A stretch of 39,597 bases of DNA from Porphyra umbilicalis (Eukaryota; Rhodophyta; Bangiophyceae; Bangiales; Bangiaceae), in assembly GCA_002049455.2 (NCBI GenBank), contig KV919252.1:1-39597 (forward strand), in the 5' to 3' direction. The position numbers and the translations under genes are program-made. The stretch's first letter is position 1; each line of letters begins with the position of its first letter. The notes beneath the pieces are model-generated. The model had not been told where the DNA came from. It saw only the letters and a program-made list of their open reading frames with translations, and ran no database searches. Below, one piece after another: positions 19,906-29,773 of this stretch.

Positions 19906-21419
19906 GGCAACGGCAGGCGGGAGCGGCCGTCAGCAGGGACGGGCAGCAGGCGGGGTGAGGCAAGACGCCGGGAGGGTACGGGCAGGTGGTGGGGAGGAGG
20001 GGGGATGGGCATCAGGGGGAGAACCCCCCGCCGCACCGAGTCTGGCCGCGCCGGGACGGGGAGATGGGGGGGAGCTCAAACCGCCGCGCCGCACACACGC
20101 GGCTTGCCCGGGTTCGCCCGCGTCGGTGTCGGCTGCGGCACTCGGCAGCAGCTCGGCAGAGACGTCGGCGGAGATGAAGCGTCTGGCAGGCGCCTCCACC
20201 CTCCGTGGCCGCGTCACAAACCTCCGTGCCGTCGAGGACGGCGTGGGCGGGCGGCTGACGACGCTGGTCGCCACGTTGGCGGGCACCGCGGGCAGACAGC
20301 ACCGACAAAAATATCGCTGCGGGGCGCCAAGACCCCCACCGCGACCGTTCGCGGCGGGTCGTCTGCGCGAGCGCGGGGCGGTTGCGGGGGGGGGGGACGG
20401 CCCCGGGTGCGGTGGCCACCCCGTGAAACAGCCCGATGCACGCGGCAGACCAAAGTGTGGGGGGGAGGGGGCCAGAGCCACGGCCACCGCGCGTCACGGG
20501 CGGGGACCCCCGTGTGCCCTTTTTTCCCCACTGGGGGGTACCGGCGCACCGGTGAAACGGCCCTTCCGCGGCCACGCGGTGTTGTGGGGAGCGCAGCCGC
20601 CCGGTGCGTGAGGCGGTGTGGGCCCTCCCCCCACGTGGAAAAAGGCGGTGGTCGTCACCCACGAATTTCAAAACCGTCGTGGGCGGTCACCTGGCCCTCC
20701 CAGACCCCGCCGCTGGGCCACCACAGCCAAAGGGTGGGGGGGGGGCCTCTGCACCAGACACGATTTCCGCCACCGGGCCTCGCACTTCGACAGCTGTGGC
20801 CGCTGTCACGACACGAGCGGGCAGACAAACGCCCCGCACAGTGCCGTGGCGCTCGAAGCGTGACGCACGCCACCGTCGTGGCGGCGCGGCGGGAGGAGGG
20901 TGGCGCCGCGGAGCCCGGGGTTTTGGTCGTCTGCGGGGTTTAACAACCACGCGGCCAACACGCGGGGCGGGCGCTGCGCGGGGCGGGAGGCCGCCGCCAC
21001 CAGTCCACGATTCACTTGTCGCGCCAAACTGGCAGCGGACTGTGGCAGCTCTCTCGCCCAATCCGCCGCTTGGGAGTCGGCGGTGTCCCCAATGACTGTT
21101 CAGGAGTGGCTCTGTCAGCCCACTAAAAAGAGCCCGCGGCGGCACCGTCGGTCGATACAGCGAGGTTGGCGTGCCACGTACAGGTCAGAAAGCCGGAGGA
21201 ACGGGCGAACCCCCTGCGCTGTGGCGCTTAGGGGTGGGTCATGTCGACATCGAGAAATCATGTGGGAAACCATGTGGGGAGCCAAGAACCACACACATCG
21301 ACACAGTTTTGTGGTGACACTTGTGGATTCACTGTGTTGGGCACCGATGTGGGACGTCAGCGCAGGATATCTCCCACCGTTTGTTAGCCTGACAGTCGAA
21401 CAGAGCCAATAAACGCTCA
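19906..21419. other. GC-rich stretch without a supportable gene
   Basis: Many overlapping open frames on both strands, all rich in Arg, Pro, Gly and Ala. Minus 19930-20487 may be an upstream exon or 5' UTR of the preceding unknown gene. An AATAAA at 21406-21411 on the plus strand could be a poly(A) signal, but no convincing plus-strand gene ends there. Confidence 0.4.
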
Positions 21420-21971
21420 TTACTCCGGGCTCATGTCGCCAATGAATGCACGAGCTGCCAGCCGCCGCCGTCGCCGCCGTCGCCGACGCCGCCGACGCCG
21501 CCATCGCCGCCAATCCACCGACGCGGTGGTGCGTGCCGTCCCCAGCGGCGACGTCGACGGCGGCGGCTGTTTCCCCCCCCAGCCCCCAACGCACGCCTGG
21601 GTGGTCGGCACGGCACACGCGGACGTACAGCCGACCGGGGAAGTGTGGTTGGTGGGCTTCGCGGCCCGCACCGCCGCCGCCAATGTGTCGGCCGTGGGGA
21701 GCTTCCCGTTGTACGTGCGGAGCTCGCGCTGCCCCAGCAGCAAAGCGGCCCCGTAGCCAGCCTTGTCAGCACCCATCACGCTGAAGTCCTCAACGCCCAT
21801 ATCCGCGTCCTCGTCCCGGTCCTGGTCGTCGTCACTGTCGGTGAGCACGACATCAAGCCGAGAGAGACAGTCCCTCTCCACGGACTCCTCCTCACCTGGC
21901 ATCCGGTCCACAGGCAATTGATCTTCACGCGTCCGTCTCTCTCTTGGTATGCTTCCTACGAGTCTGGTCAA
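21420..21971 (-). CDS. Hypothetical protein with acidic centre and poly-Arg C-terminus
   Basis: 183 codons from 21971, or 160 from the internal MPGEEESVERDC start. The middle is acidic (TDSDDDQDRDEDADMGVED), followed by a plausible folded stretch (ADKAGYGAALLLGQRELRTY). Near the C-terminus there is a run of about 14 Arg encoded by a CGG/CGC array. The Arg run may simply be a trinucleotide expansion. Family not recognised, and the frame may not be a gene. Confidence 0.3.
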   Translation of the reverse strand: MTRLVGSIPRERRTREDQLPVDRMPGEEESVERDCLSRLDVVLTDSDDDQDRDEDADMGVEDFSVMGADKAGYGAALLLGQRELRTYNGKLPTADTLAAAVRAAKPTNHTSPVGCTSACAVPTTQACVGGWGGKQPPPSTSPLGTARTTASVDWRRWRRRRRRRRRRRRRLAARAFIGDMSPE

Positions 21972-23200
21972 GAGTCATCACGGCCAACCGGCTTACTGTG
22001 GAGAGATTTCTCAGATGCAACAGGCCACAGGGGCGCCACGGGTGCGCCACATCGTGCAATAACGCCGTCCCCCACATGTCGTTTTGGAACGTGCTGCGGC
22101 GGTTCCACATGGCCATGTGAAGCGCACTTCCTGTGCATGAGTTCGCTGGGCACGGAGGGGCGTTCTTCATCACGTTGAGACGCTTCTGCCGCTGTAAAGC
22201 AATACACTCTCGTCCGCCCGGAAAGTTATTCCACATGGGCTTGAAGAAAAAGCCCGCCCTTATGACCCCGCACAGGCAGATTTCAGTACATAATGTGGGT
22301 CCACATGGCCAGAAATGGCATTTGTGACCCACTCCCAGTTAAGCTCCACTGCGCTGGCCCAAGCCGAACTCGGATGGTCCCTCGGCTACCAGCTCTTTGC
22401 GTCACGGTTGTGCTTCCTGGTTCCGGGGAGGGTGCAGCAGAGGCCTGAGCGGGGAGTTGACGATCTCTGACGAAGGAGTTTCCAAGGTCATGCATGTCCT
22501 TGCCAGTGCCAAGTCGTACAATTTTCTGTCTCGGGGCCGCCACGCTCTACGGCGCTTTGGCGAGCACGGTTGTTGGGGACCGCCACCGCTGTTTCGCCGC
22601 CGCGCCCGCCCCAGCCGTCCCGGTACCAGCGTCGGCAGTGCCGCCGTCCCCTGCTGCTGACAATGCTCCCCCGCTGCCGCCATGGAGCGGGCCGTCGTTG
22701 GCGGGCCTCGAGCTGCTTTGCCCCCTCGCCCGTGTCCGTGCGGCGCTACGGTCGACGCGGCGCGAGGCAGCGCACTGCGCTGTCGCGGGCGGGGGGGGGG
22801 GGGGGGGCGCCTCCGTGAGCGGCGCTGCCCTGTGGTGTGGCCATTTTTGCACTGACTGCGATGGGGCCTCCGTCTGACACGGGCAATGGCGGCGGGGCGG
22901 GACAGCTGGAGGCGGCTGCACCGGCGCGTGGGAGACGGAGCCCGTGAGAGCGAGTCAAGTGGACGCGGGCGTCTCGAACGCGGCGGCCCTGACGCGACCC
23001 ACTTTCCTCTGATCGTTGGCGTGTTGCGGAGACTCCCCCGCGCGTGCCGCCTCTGGCACACCCGCCTTTTGCTCGTCTCCCACCGTCGTTGCCACCCGGC
23101 CCGTGTGACTCGCCAGCGCGTCGGGAGGGCGGGCGGCGACTTGTTTCGTGGCGCTGACCCGCCGCACGTCGTTCAGGCTGTCGGCGGCGCACGGGGTGTC
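21972..23200. other. Intergenic region, mostly unassigned
   Basis: An AT-richer patch at about 22000-22400 contains the word TCCACATGGCCA twice (near 22112 and 22299), suggesting an old repeat. A plus-strand frame at 22494-22877 (127 codons) begins with a hydrophobic segment (IFCLGAATLYGALAS) and could be a small membrane or secreted protein, but it ends in a G-run-encoded Gly tract and matches nothing. No other gene seen. Confidence 0.35.
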
Positions 23201-24189
23201 ATGTCGCGCCTACGGGTGCTTCTCTTGACTGGTGCCGCCGCCTGCGTCGGCGTGGCAGCGGCGGCGGCGGTGGCGTCGACGGCGGCGGCGGCCGCCCCCC
23301 ACCGCGCGGCGGCGGCACCGACGGCGGTCACGGCGGGGGGGGGTCCCCCCCGAGCCTGGCGCTCGCCGTCGCCGCGGCCCGGGCGGCGGCGGCGGCGGGC
23401 CTGCGCACCGCCGTCACCCGCCCATGGCGGTCGGTGCGGCAGCTCCCCGCCGACGCGCCGCCCGACGCGGCCGCCGCCCCCCCCAACGACGGCGTCGCGA
23501 CGGCGCTGGTCAACACGGCGACGCTCGCGCCCGTCCCCCCCTCGGTGCCGTTGCGCACGTCGCTGCAGTTTGTGACCCTGCTGGTCGACGGAGTCAACTT
23601 TACCGACGCGACGAGCGCCCGCCTCATTACGTGCGCCGCGCAGTCGGGCGTCGGCGCGTCGGCGTGGCGCCTCGTCAACGCCACCCGCTTCACAACGACG
23701 TTGCTGCAAGCGACGTACGCGGTCGTTGTGCCCGACGCGCACACGAGCGCCTTTGCGCGCCGGTGGGTCGCGTCCGTGCGGTCGGGCACGCTGGGGACGT
23801 GTGCGGGGCTGCCCGACGGGTCGACCGACACGTCCGTGGCCCCGTTTGACGCGCGCGCCGACGTGGCGCTGCCCGCGCGCAGCGTTGCCGTGTGGATCCC
23901 GGCCATGATCATTGCGTTTGCGGGGCTCGTCGCCCTCCTTGCCGTTGCCGTCTACGCGCTCGTGCACCTCAACAAGCACGTTGCAAAGGAGGATTTGGCC
24001 GACCCGGACGCCCCAGAGTTTGCGGCCGTGGAGGAGGCGCGCGACGTGGAGGGGGCGGGCAGCGACGGGGACGAGGAGAGCGGCTACGACTCGGACGAGG
24101 GGCTGCCGCTCGCCACCGCGGGCTCGGCGGCAGCACCGTCGGCGGCGGCAGGGGCGTCGGCCGACGCGCCGATGGCGGGGGCGTTTTAA
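23201..24189 (+). CDS. Type I single-pass membrane protein, copy A of a paralogous pair (frame change at a G/C run)
   Basis: Unrecognised family, shared with the minus-strand copy at 25552-26715. The ATG at 23201 begins a signal peptide (MSRLRVLLLTGAAACVGVA). The frame changes at a run of nine G and seven C (23335-23351) into the one encoding the rest, so the sequence as given is broken there. The ectodomain contains DGVNFTDA and LVNATRF (two N-glycosylation sequons), two conserved cysteines (ITCAA, GTCAGLPDG) and the motif STDTSVAPFD. Then come SVAVWIPA and a transmembrane helix (about 25 residues), then a cytoplasmic tail starting NKHVAKEDLADPDAP with an acidic DGDEESGYDSDE. The stop is at 24187-24189. 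Function unknown; the topology is receptor- or adhesin-like. Confidence 0.75.
23335..23351. repeat. G9-T-C7 homopolymer tract at the frame change in membrane protein A
   Basis: Nine G then T then seven C. Upstream of it the signal-peptide frame is protein-like, and downstream another frame is. A miscalled homopolymer length is the simplest explanation. Confidence 0.7.
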
Positions 24190-24464
24190 GGAGGCCCGTC
24201 GTGGGTCCCCCCCCCCCCCGCGCGGCGTCGACGGTGGGCGCTCGAGGCGGGCTGGCGCGCCTGAAATTGCGACCGACCGCGGCGGCTGGTGGGGGCTGTC
24301 GCGGTCCGCGGGCTGACTTTGGCACTCCTCTTGTGTTGTTGGGCACGTGAGGGGTTGTGACTTTCGACTTATTTTGGGTTGTACACCCTTCCTTTCGACA
24401 CGCCTTGCGCCTGCAGAGGCGCCACGTGAATCCAGCCACCACCCCACGAGGCGGTCGACCACAG

Positions 24465-24530
24465 CAGCACCCCTCACCCTACTCGACAGCACCCCTCACC
24501 CTACTCGACAGCACCCCTCACCCTACGCGG
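24465..24530 (+). repeat. Tandem repeat, 22-bp unit x 3
   Basis: Three consecutive copies of CAGCACCCCTCACCCTACTCGA, the last ending in CGCGG. It lies in the gap between membrane protein A and the Erv1 gene (24190-24585), in which I see no gene. Confidence 0.85.
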
Positions 24531-24585
24531 CAGCATCCCCCAAGCAAGCCCACCCCAGCCCCTCTCTCCACAGAGGACACCCTTG

Positions 24586-25098
24586 TCATGGGCGGGCCGG
24601 TCCCGCCTCCCCGCCCCCCGCCTCCCCCCCCCCCACCTTGCGGCGGCGCCCCCCCCGCCCCCCCAGCCCAACCATGGATTGGAATTGGGCGAGCGCCGGC
24701 GCCGACGCGGTGCACGCCTCGCACACGCCCCACCGGCGCCCGACCGTCGCGCAATCAAACAACGGCTTGTGCAGCTCCGCGTTGACCGCATTGTGCGCGG
24801 CGCACATCCACGCGGGGAGGGCCCCCCCGCCCCGCACGTCGGGCGGCAGCCGGTCGAGGATGCGCCGAAAGGACGATGCGCACGGCGCGCACGGGTAGAG
24901 GGCGGCAAAGTCGCGGAGGAAGCGGGCCATGCGCGCCGCCTCGGCGGCGGACGGGGCGGCGGGGTAGGACGCCGCGAGCGTGTGGAGGAACGTCCACGTG
25001 GCGCGGCCGAGCGTCTCTGTGTCGACAACCTCCTCGTGGGTGGGCAGCCGCGCGTCGGGGGGGGGGGGGGGGGAGGGGGGGGGGGGGGGGACCGTCAT
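24586..25098 (-). CDS. ERV1: Erv1/ALR-family FAD-linked sulfhydryl oxidase
   Basis: 170 residues. Predicted to oxidise thiols to disulfides using FAD and O2 or cytochrome c. In mitochondria Erv1 works with Mia40 in the intermembrane-space import relay. The Erv/ALR fold is recognisable: LGRATWTFLHTLAASYP (30-45), the redox motif YPCAPC with C70-x2-C73, then W97, the FAD-binding HN-x-VN motif (102-106) and the structural pair C99-x16-C116. A further CEAC (C126, C129) lies close to the C-terminus and may act as the shuttle disulfide, as in plant-type Erv1, whose shuttle cysteines are C-terminal. The N-terminus is only a poly-Pro run, with no N-terminal shuttle Cys pair. The start is the ATG at 25098, just downstream (minus strand) of long G/C runs at 25057-25090, so indels could hide a different N-terminus; the frame is open to 25548. 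Confidence 0.9.
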   Translation of the reverse strand: MTVPPPPPSPPPPPDARLPTHEEVVDTETLGRATWTFLHTLAASYPAAPSAAEAARMARFLRDFAALYPCAPCASSFRRILDRLPPDVRGGGALPAWMCAAHNAVNAELHKPLFDCATVGRRWGVCEACTASAPALAQFQSMVGLGGRGGRRRKVGGGEAGGGEAGPARP

Positions 25099-25551
25099 GA
25101 CGGCGGCGCGGCGGGGAACGCTCGACGGGTGCGACGGGGGGGGGGGGCGGCCGGCACTGGCGGGTTGTACAAAGGAACAGGTCGGGCAAGCTGCTGCCAG
25201 AGGGAACAGCCGGCGGTGACGATGTGGCCAACACCAAGGGCGTGGAGTGCAATGGAGTGCTAGCGGGACGGGGAGGAGGTGAGGGAACAGCTGGTGCCCG
25301 CCACGCCCGATGACGTCGCCGCCAGCTTCAATGCCAAAGCGAGGGTCGCGAGGGGAAGGGGCTGGAACCGGGAGCGCTAGAGTATTTCCAAAACAATTCC
25401 CACAGGCGCGGCTCACGAAACATAGTGCATCCGCGAAGAGCCGTCGCACGCGGTGGGCCGGCCGTCGCGGCTGCAAGCGCCCCACCACGGCCACGCGCCA
25501 CCCGCCCGCGGCTACGACCGCCACCCCCACGTTTCCGCACCCAACCATGCG
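25099..25551. other. Gap between the Erv1 start and the end of membrane protein B
   Basis: 453 bp, presumably the Erv1 promoter and 5' UTR. The Erv1 frame is open through all of it, up to an ATG at 25548, but the extra 150 residues show no targeting signal or family features that I recognise. Confidence 0.4.
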
Positions 25552-26715
25552 CTAGACGCGCGCCCCCTCCCCCACGGGCGACGGCGCGGCGGGCGGCAGC
25601 ACCCCCGGCGAGGCGGGCGGCAGCACCCCCGGCGAGGCGGGCGGCAGCACCCCCGGCGAGGCGGGCGGCAGCACCCCCGGCGCGACGGGCTGGATCTCGG
25701 CCGTCTCGTCCGTGCTGTTGCTCTCCTCGTCCCCCTCTTCCCCCCCCCCCCCCCCGGCGCGCGGCGCTCGCCCCCCCCCCCCCCCGCCGCCGCCGTTGCG
25801 TACCGTGGGTCATCCGGGTCGGCCAAGTCCCCCTTGCCATAGTGCCGGTTCACCTTGGCCAACGTGATGGCCGACAGCAGCAGCAGCGCCACCACCGCCA
25901 AGAGGCTGAGGAGGATGGCCGGGATCCACACGGCCACGCCCCGCCGCGGCACCGCGAGCGTCGACGCCGTGTCAAACGGCGCCACCGCCGTGTCGACCGC
26001 CCCGTCGGGGAGGCCCGCACACGCCGCCAAGCCGCCCGACCGCACGTACGCGACCAAGCGTTTGGAAAAGCCGGCGGTGGCCGGCTCGGGGACGGCCACC
26101 GCGTAGACGGCTTGGAGGAGGGCGGGCGTGAAGCGCGACGCGTTGACGAGCGTCCAGTGGCGGGGGGCCACCCCCGACGCGCCGCGACCGCCGGCGCACG
26201 CGACGAGGCGGACGGCGTCCGCGTCGGTAAAGTTGGTGCCGTCGAGGAAGAAGGACGTTAGCTGCAGGGTGAGGCCAAACGGCTGCTCCCGGGGGAGGGG
26301 CCAGACCGTCGCGTTGGTGATGAGCGGCCGGGGGGGGGGGGGGCGGGGGGGGGGGCACCGCCGCGGGCGGCTCGGCGTCTGCGCCGTTGTCGGTGCCGTC
26401 ACCGCCAAAGCTGTCGCCGCCGCCACCGTCTGGCGGCGCTTGCCGCACGGCGGCCGCCGCCACCGCCCCGCCGGCCCCGACGGGCGCCGCCCAGCCGACT
26501 GCGCCCGTGGTGTCGGACACCACCTGGTCCGCGACCGCAGCGGGGGGCGTCGGTCGCCACTGCGCCTCGGCAGCGGCGGCAGCAGCCGCAGAGCGCACGT
26601 CGCTGCCAACGTCGACCGCGACGGCCACCGCCGCCGCCGTCGCTGCCGTCGTTGCCGCCACGACCACCGCCGCCGCCGCCGCCACCGCCGCCACGGCGAC
26701 CACCCGCGCCGCCAT
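25552..26715 (-). CDS. Type I single-pass membrane protein, copy B of the paralogous pair (frame changes at G/C runs)
   Basis: Paralogue of the plus-strand protein at 23201-24189. The ATG at 26715 begins a hydrophobic Ala/Val-rich signal peptide (MAARVVAVAAVAAAAAVVVA). After a Pro run encoded by the C-rich tract at about 26330-26356, the coding frame changes. The ectodomain then has LITNATVW, DGTNFTDAD and LVNASRF (three sequons), cysteines in VACAGG and AACAGLPDG, and the motif AVDTAVAPFD. Then GVAVWIPA and a transmembrane helix, and KVNRHYGKGDLADPDDP. Two further G-runs (minus strand, 25743-25757 and 25771-25783) lead to a third frame encoding an acidic EEGDEESNSTDET tail, four PGVLPPAS repeats and a TAG at 25554-25552. 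Alignment with copy A supports each frame choice. Confidence 0.7.
25587..25684 (-). repeat. Tandem repeat, 24-bp unit x 4, coding for PGVLPPAS
   Basis: The plus-strand unit is GGCGGCAGCACCCCCGGCGA followed by GGCG, in four near-perfect consecutive copies. On the minus strand it encodes a repeated Pro-Gly-Val-Leu-Pro-Pro-Ala-Ser in the cytoplasmic tail of membrane protein B. Confidence 0.85.
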
Positions 26716-27583
26716 CCCGTTGGTCACCACAGCCGCCTGCACTGGCACCCGCTACGGTTGCAGCTAGGCGGGGGGGGGGGGGGGGGGGTGCCGTCTTGGG
26801 CAGGCGGGAGCAGACCCGCCGCAGACGCCCCGTCGACGTGCACGTCCGTCGCACGTTGGACGGGGGGGACCAGAAGGGGGGACACGAGCAAAAAGAGAAA
26901 GCGCGTTTAGGAACGCTACTTCAGGTACCCCTCTGGCACCCCCGACCCGCCACGGCCGGCGGTCCGTGGGCCTCCTCCCCCCCCCACCCCCCCCCACCCG
27001 CCCTCATGGCCCATGCCAACACCGCGCCGCCCGCCCTCGCGGAGCAGCAACGACCGCCGCCGTGGCACACCGTACGGGTACTTGCGTGGAGGGGCGTCAG
27101 CGGGGGAGAGGAGCGCGTCGCCGCCGCCGCCCCGCCCGCCCGTACAGGCACCCCCACCGCGGCGGCGGTGCGTGGCGCCCGCGCCCACGACACGAACGCG
27201 GGCGGGAGATTGTCAGCAGCGCGGGCGGTGCGTGGGGGTGAAGGGGAGTGAGGGGGGTGGGGGGGGGCGTGTGGCTGACCCAGGGGGAAAGCGGGGGGGG
27301 GGGGCGACGTCGAGGGCGGCCGCGCGCGCACTCCGCGGCGCACGCACCGGCGGCGCTGCCGTTTCATATTGGCGCGCGCACGCCGCACGCACCGCTGACG
27401 CATGCGACAGCCGATCGATCGGGGTCTCTTCATTTGGTCGACACGGCCGACCACGGGTCCGGCCGCCTTTCGGGCGTCGGCGATTCCGCTTCGCCCGGCG
27501 TCGGTGTGGGCGCACCTCTGTCACTTGCTTCTTTCTTTTAATGCCCCCGTGGTCACGCGGCCACGGAGCGCAGCGCAGGGCGG
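26716..27583. other. Unassigned GC-rich region upstream of membrane protein B
   Basis: Contains a long G-run near 26769 and overlapping Arg/Pro/Gly-rich frames on both strands. It is presumably the promoter of membrane protein B followed by non-coding DNA up to the inserted element. No gene recognised. Confidence 0.4.
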
Positions 27584-28939
27584 AGGGTGTAACTGACCAC
27601 GCCCATCTGCTTTACTCAGATCCTTAGCTGACCAATCGGCAGGCGTTCTGAGATCCCGGTCAGACACTGATCAATTCGACTCTCTCATCGACAGCAGGAG
27701 TTAGACAGCCACACACACAAGCTCCTTTCGAATCGTTGTGGCTTCGTATTGTTCTGGAACAACGCATCCTTTGATGTTCCGTATTCCCTGCGGAGTGTTT
27801 CCTGCACTTGCCCGCCCTTCGCTATCTTCTTTCTACCCCTTTCCCACCCCATGTATCTGTTCTGCTTGTATGCACAGGGGATGAAGCGGTCTCCCCCCTC
27901 TCCCCCCCCCCTCCCTGTGCCTCTGCAGCTGCCCACTTCCCCAGTGGTGACCTCACCTGTGGGACAGACGGAGGACGAACACCAGACACCGGAGGTTGGA
28001 GTGATGGTAAAAATGCAATGGGGTCGAAGAACAGGTAGGGATATAGAATGGGGGGGGGCGGGTGGCGGGGGAAAATGGACAGGGGGGGAATGAGGAGCAG
28101 GGGAGGGGGGGGGTGGCCGGGACGTCAGGATCAGAAACAACGTCGAGCCGGGCTGTCGGAGCAGCAACCGATCCAAGCGCAGATGTGCCGCATGCGCAAA
28201 AGTGGGCGGGTTCCGCCCGCAATGCACCCACCCAAGGCGCCAACCATTTTGGGCGGGCAACGAGCTTCAGCCAATCAAAGTGCCAAGATCAATCCGCCAC
28301 CGTCATCGGGACACACCTCAAAAAGGTCTCGCCTCATCACGGCGTCGATTGCATCGAGTGCAGGCCCCCATCGCCGCCGCGTCATCCATTTTCCTCCAGC
28401 CGCCCTCCTCCTTTGTTCTACACTTCCTCCCCTCCTCCCCCCCCCCATTCCTTCTCTCCCCCCCCCCCTCCCCCTCTCCCTCTCCTCCGCTTCCTCTCTC
28501 TCCCACTTTTATCCGTCCCCACTCTTCCCCGTCAGTCCTCTGTTCCCCACGCCCCCCCCCTGGAAATGACACAAGTGGTCACAGGACTGGACAACTGCGC
28601 AGGCACAGGGAATGACGGGGGGAGGGGGGAGACCGCTTCATCCTCTGTGCATACAAGCAGAACAGATACATGGGGTGGGAAAGGGGTAGAAAGAAGATAG
28701 CGAAGGGCGGGCAAGTGCAGGAAACACTCCGCAGGGAATACGGAACATCAAAGGATGCGTTGTTCCAGAACAATACGAAGCCACAACGATTCGAAAGGAG
28801 CTTGTGTGTGTGGCTGTCTAACTCCTGCTGTCGATGAGAGAGTCGAATTGATCAGTGTCTGACCGGGATCTCAGAACGCCTGCCGATTGGTCAGCTAAGG
28901 ATCTGAGTAAAGCAGATGGGCGTGTTCAGTTACTCCATG
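27584..28939. mobile_element. Non-autonomous DNA transposon with about 345-bp terminal inverted repeats (Mutator-like candidate)
   Basis: The left arm, from 27589 to about 27930, is the reverse complement of the right arm, from about 28592 to 28933, with only scattered differences; for example both contain AGCTCCTTTCGAATCGTTGT in the same relative place. The outer ends share GTAACTGA and CACGCCCATCTG. The 660-bp interior has polypurine/polypyrimidine tracts and no transposase. The 9-bp word GCAGGGCGG lies just outside both ends (27575-27583 and 28940-28948) and could be the target-site duplication. Long inverted repeats plus a 9-bp duplication are typical of Mutator-like elements; the class call is inference. 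Near-identity of the arms implies recent activity. Confidence 0.8.
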
Positions 28940-29773
28940 GCAGGGCGGGCGGTCGCCCGCCCGCCCGAGGTGGCGGGCGCCCCCCGTCCCGCGGCGCCCC
29001 CCCGCCGTGCGCTCACGGCCGCGGCGCTCACAGCGGCGGCGCGGCGACGGCGGCGGCGGCGGCGGGCGCCCCCGCCCCGGCCACCGAGCGGTCGCGGCGC
29101 CCGGCGTGGCGGTCGACGCGCGGCGGCCGCCCCTCTGGTCGCCCCGTGCGGGCGGGGGCGACGGCGGCCGCCGCGGGCCCCGCCAACGCGGCCACCGACG
29201 CTGCACGCGCGGGCGGCGGCGGCCGCCGACGGGTCGTCGGCCCCCGGGTGCGGCAGCGGCCGACGCGGCGCCGGTGGGCGGGGGGCCCCCCTTCGGCGCG
29301 GGCGGGTGTCCCCGCCGCTGCCGCCGCCGCCCGCGCCGCCGTTGCGTGGCGCCGCGTGCCTCTGCGTGTCGCCCCGCCGCCGGGTGCGCCAAACCCCCGG
29401 GACGGCGGCGGCGCCGCGGCGCGGGGCGACGGCCGCGGCCGCCCGACCGGTCGCGGTGCGCGGGTGGGGGGGGGCGGCCCGGGGGGGGGCGGCCCCCGAC
29501 GCGGTCGCCACGGGCAGCGGGCGGCGCCGCCGCCGTGAGCGGGGTGGCCGGCCCCCGCAGTCGCCGCGCGCCGCGTGTCGCTGCCGTGGGCACGACCGCC
29601 GCCGCGGGGGAGGGCGGGGGAGCCTCCACGCCGCGGTGTGCGCAGACGCCCCGTGGCAAGCTCCAATGCTGTTCCTTGCGCTTTGCGCCTTCTTTAGGAC
29701 ATCGTCTATGGCATCCCCTATTGAACGCGCAGGTGAGCCAACCACAACACCCAAGACAACAGCACAACGGCGC
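28940..29773. other. Unassigned, extremely GC-rich region right of the transposon
   Basis: All frames on both strands are long and open but read as Arg/Ala/Pro/Gly repeats without motifs. This is what sequence of this composition produces by chance. No gene called. Confidence 0.45.
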
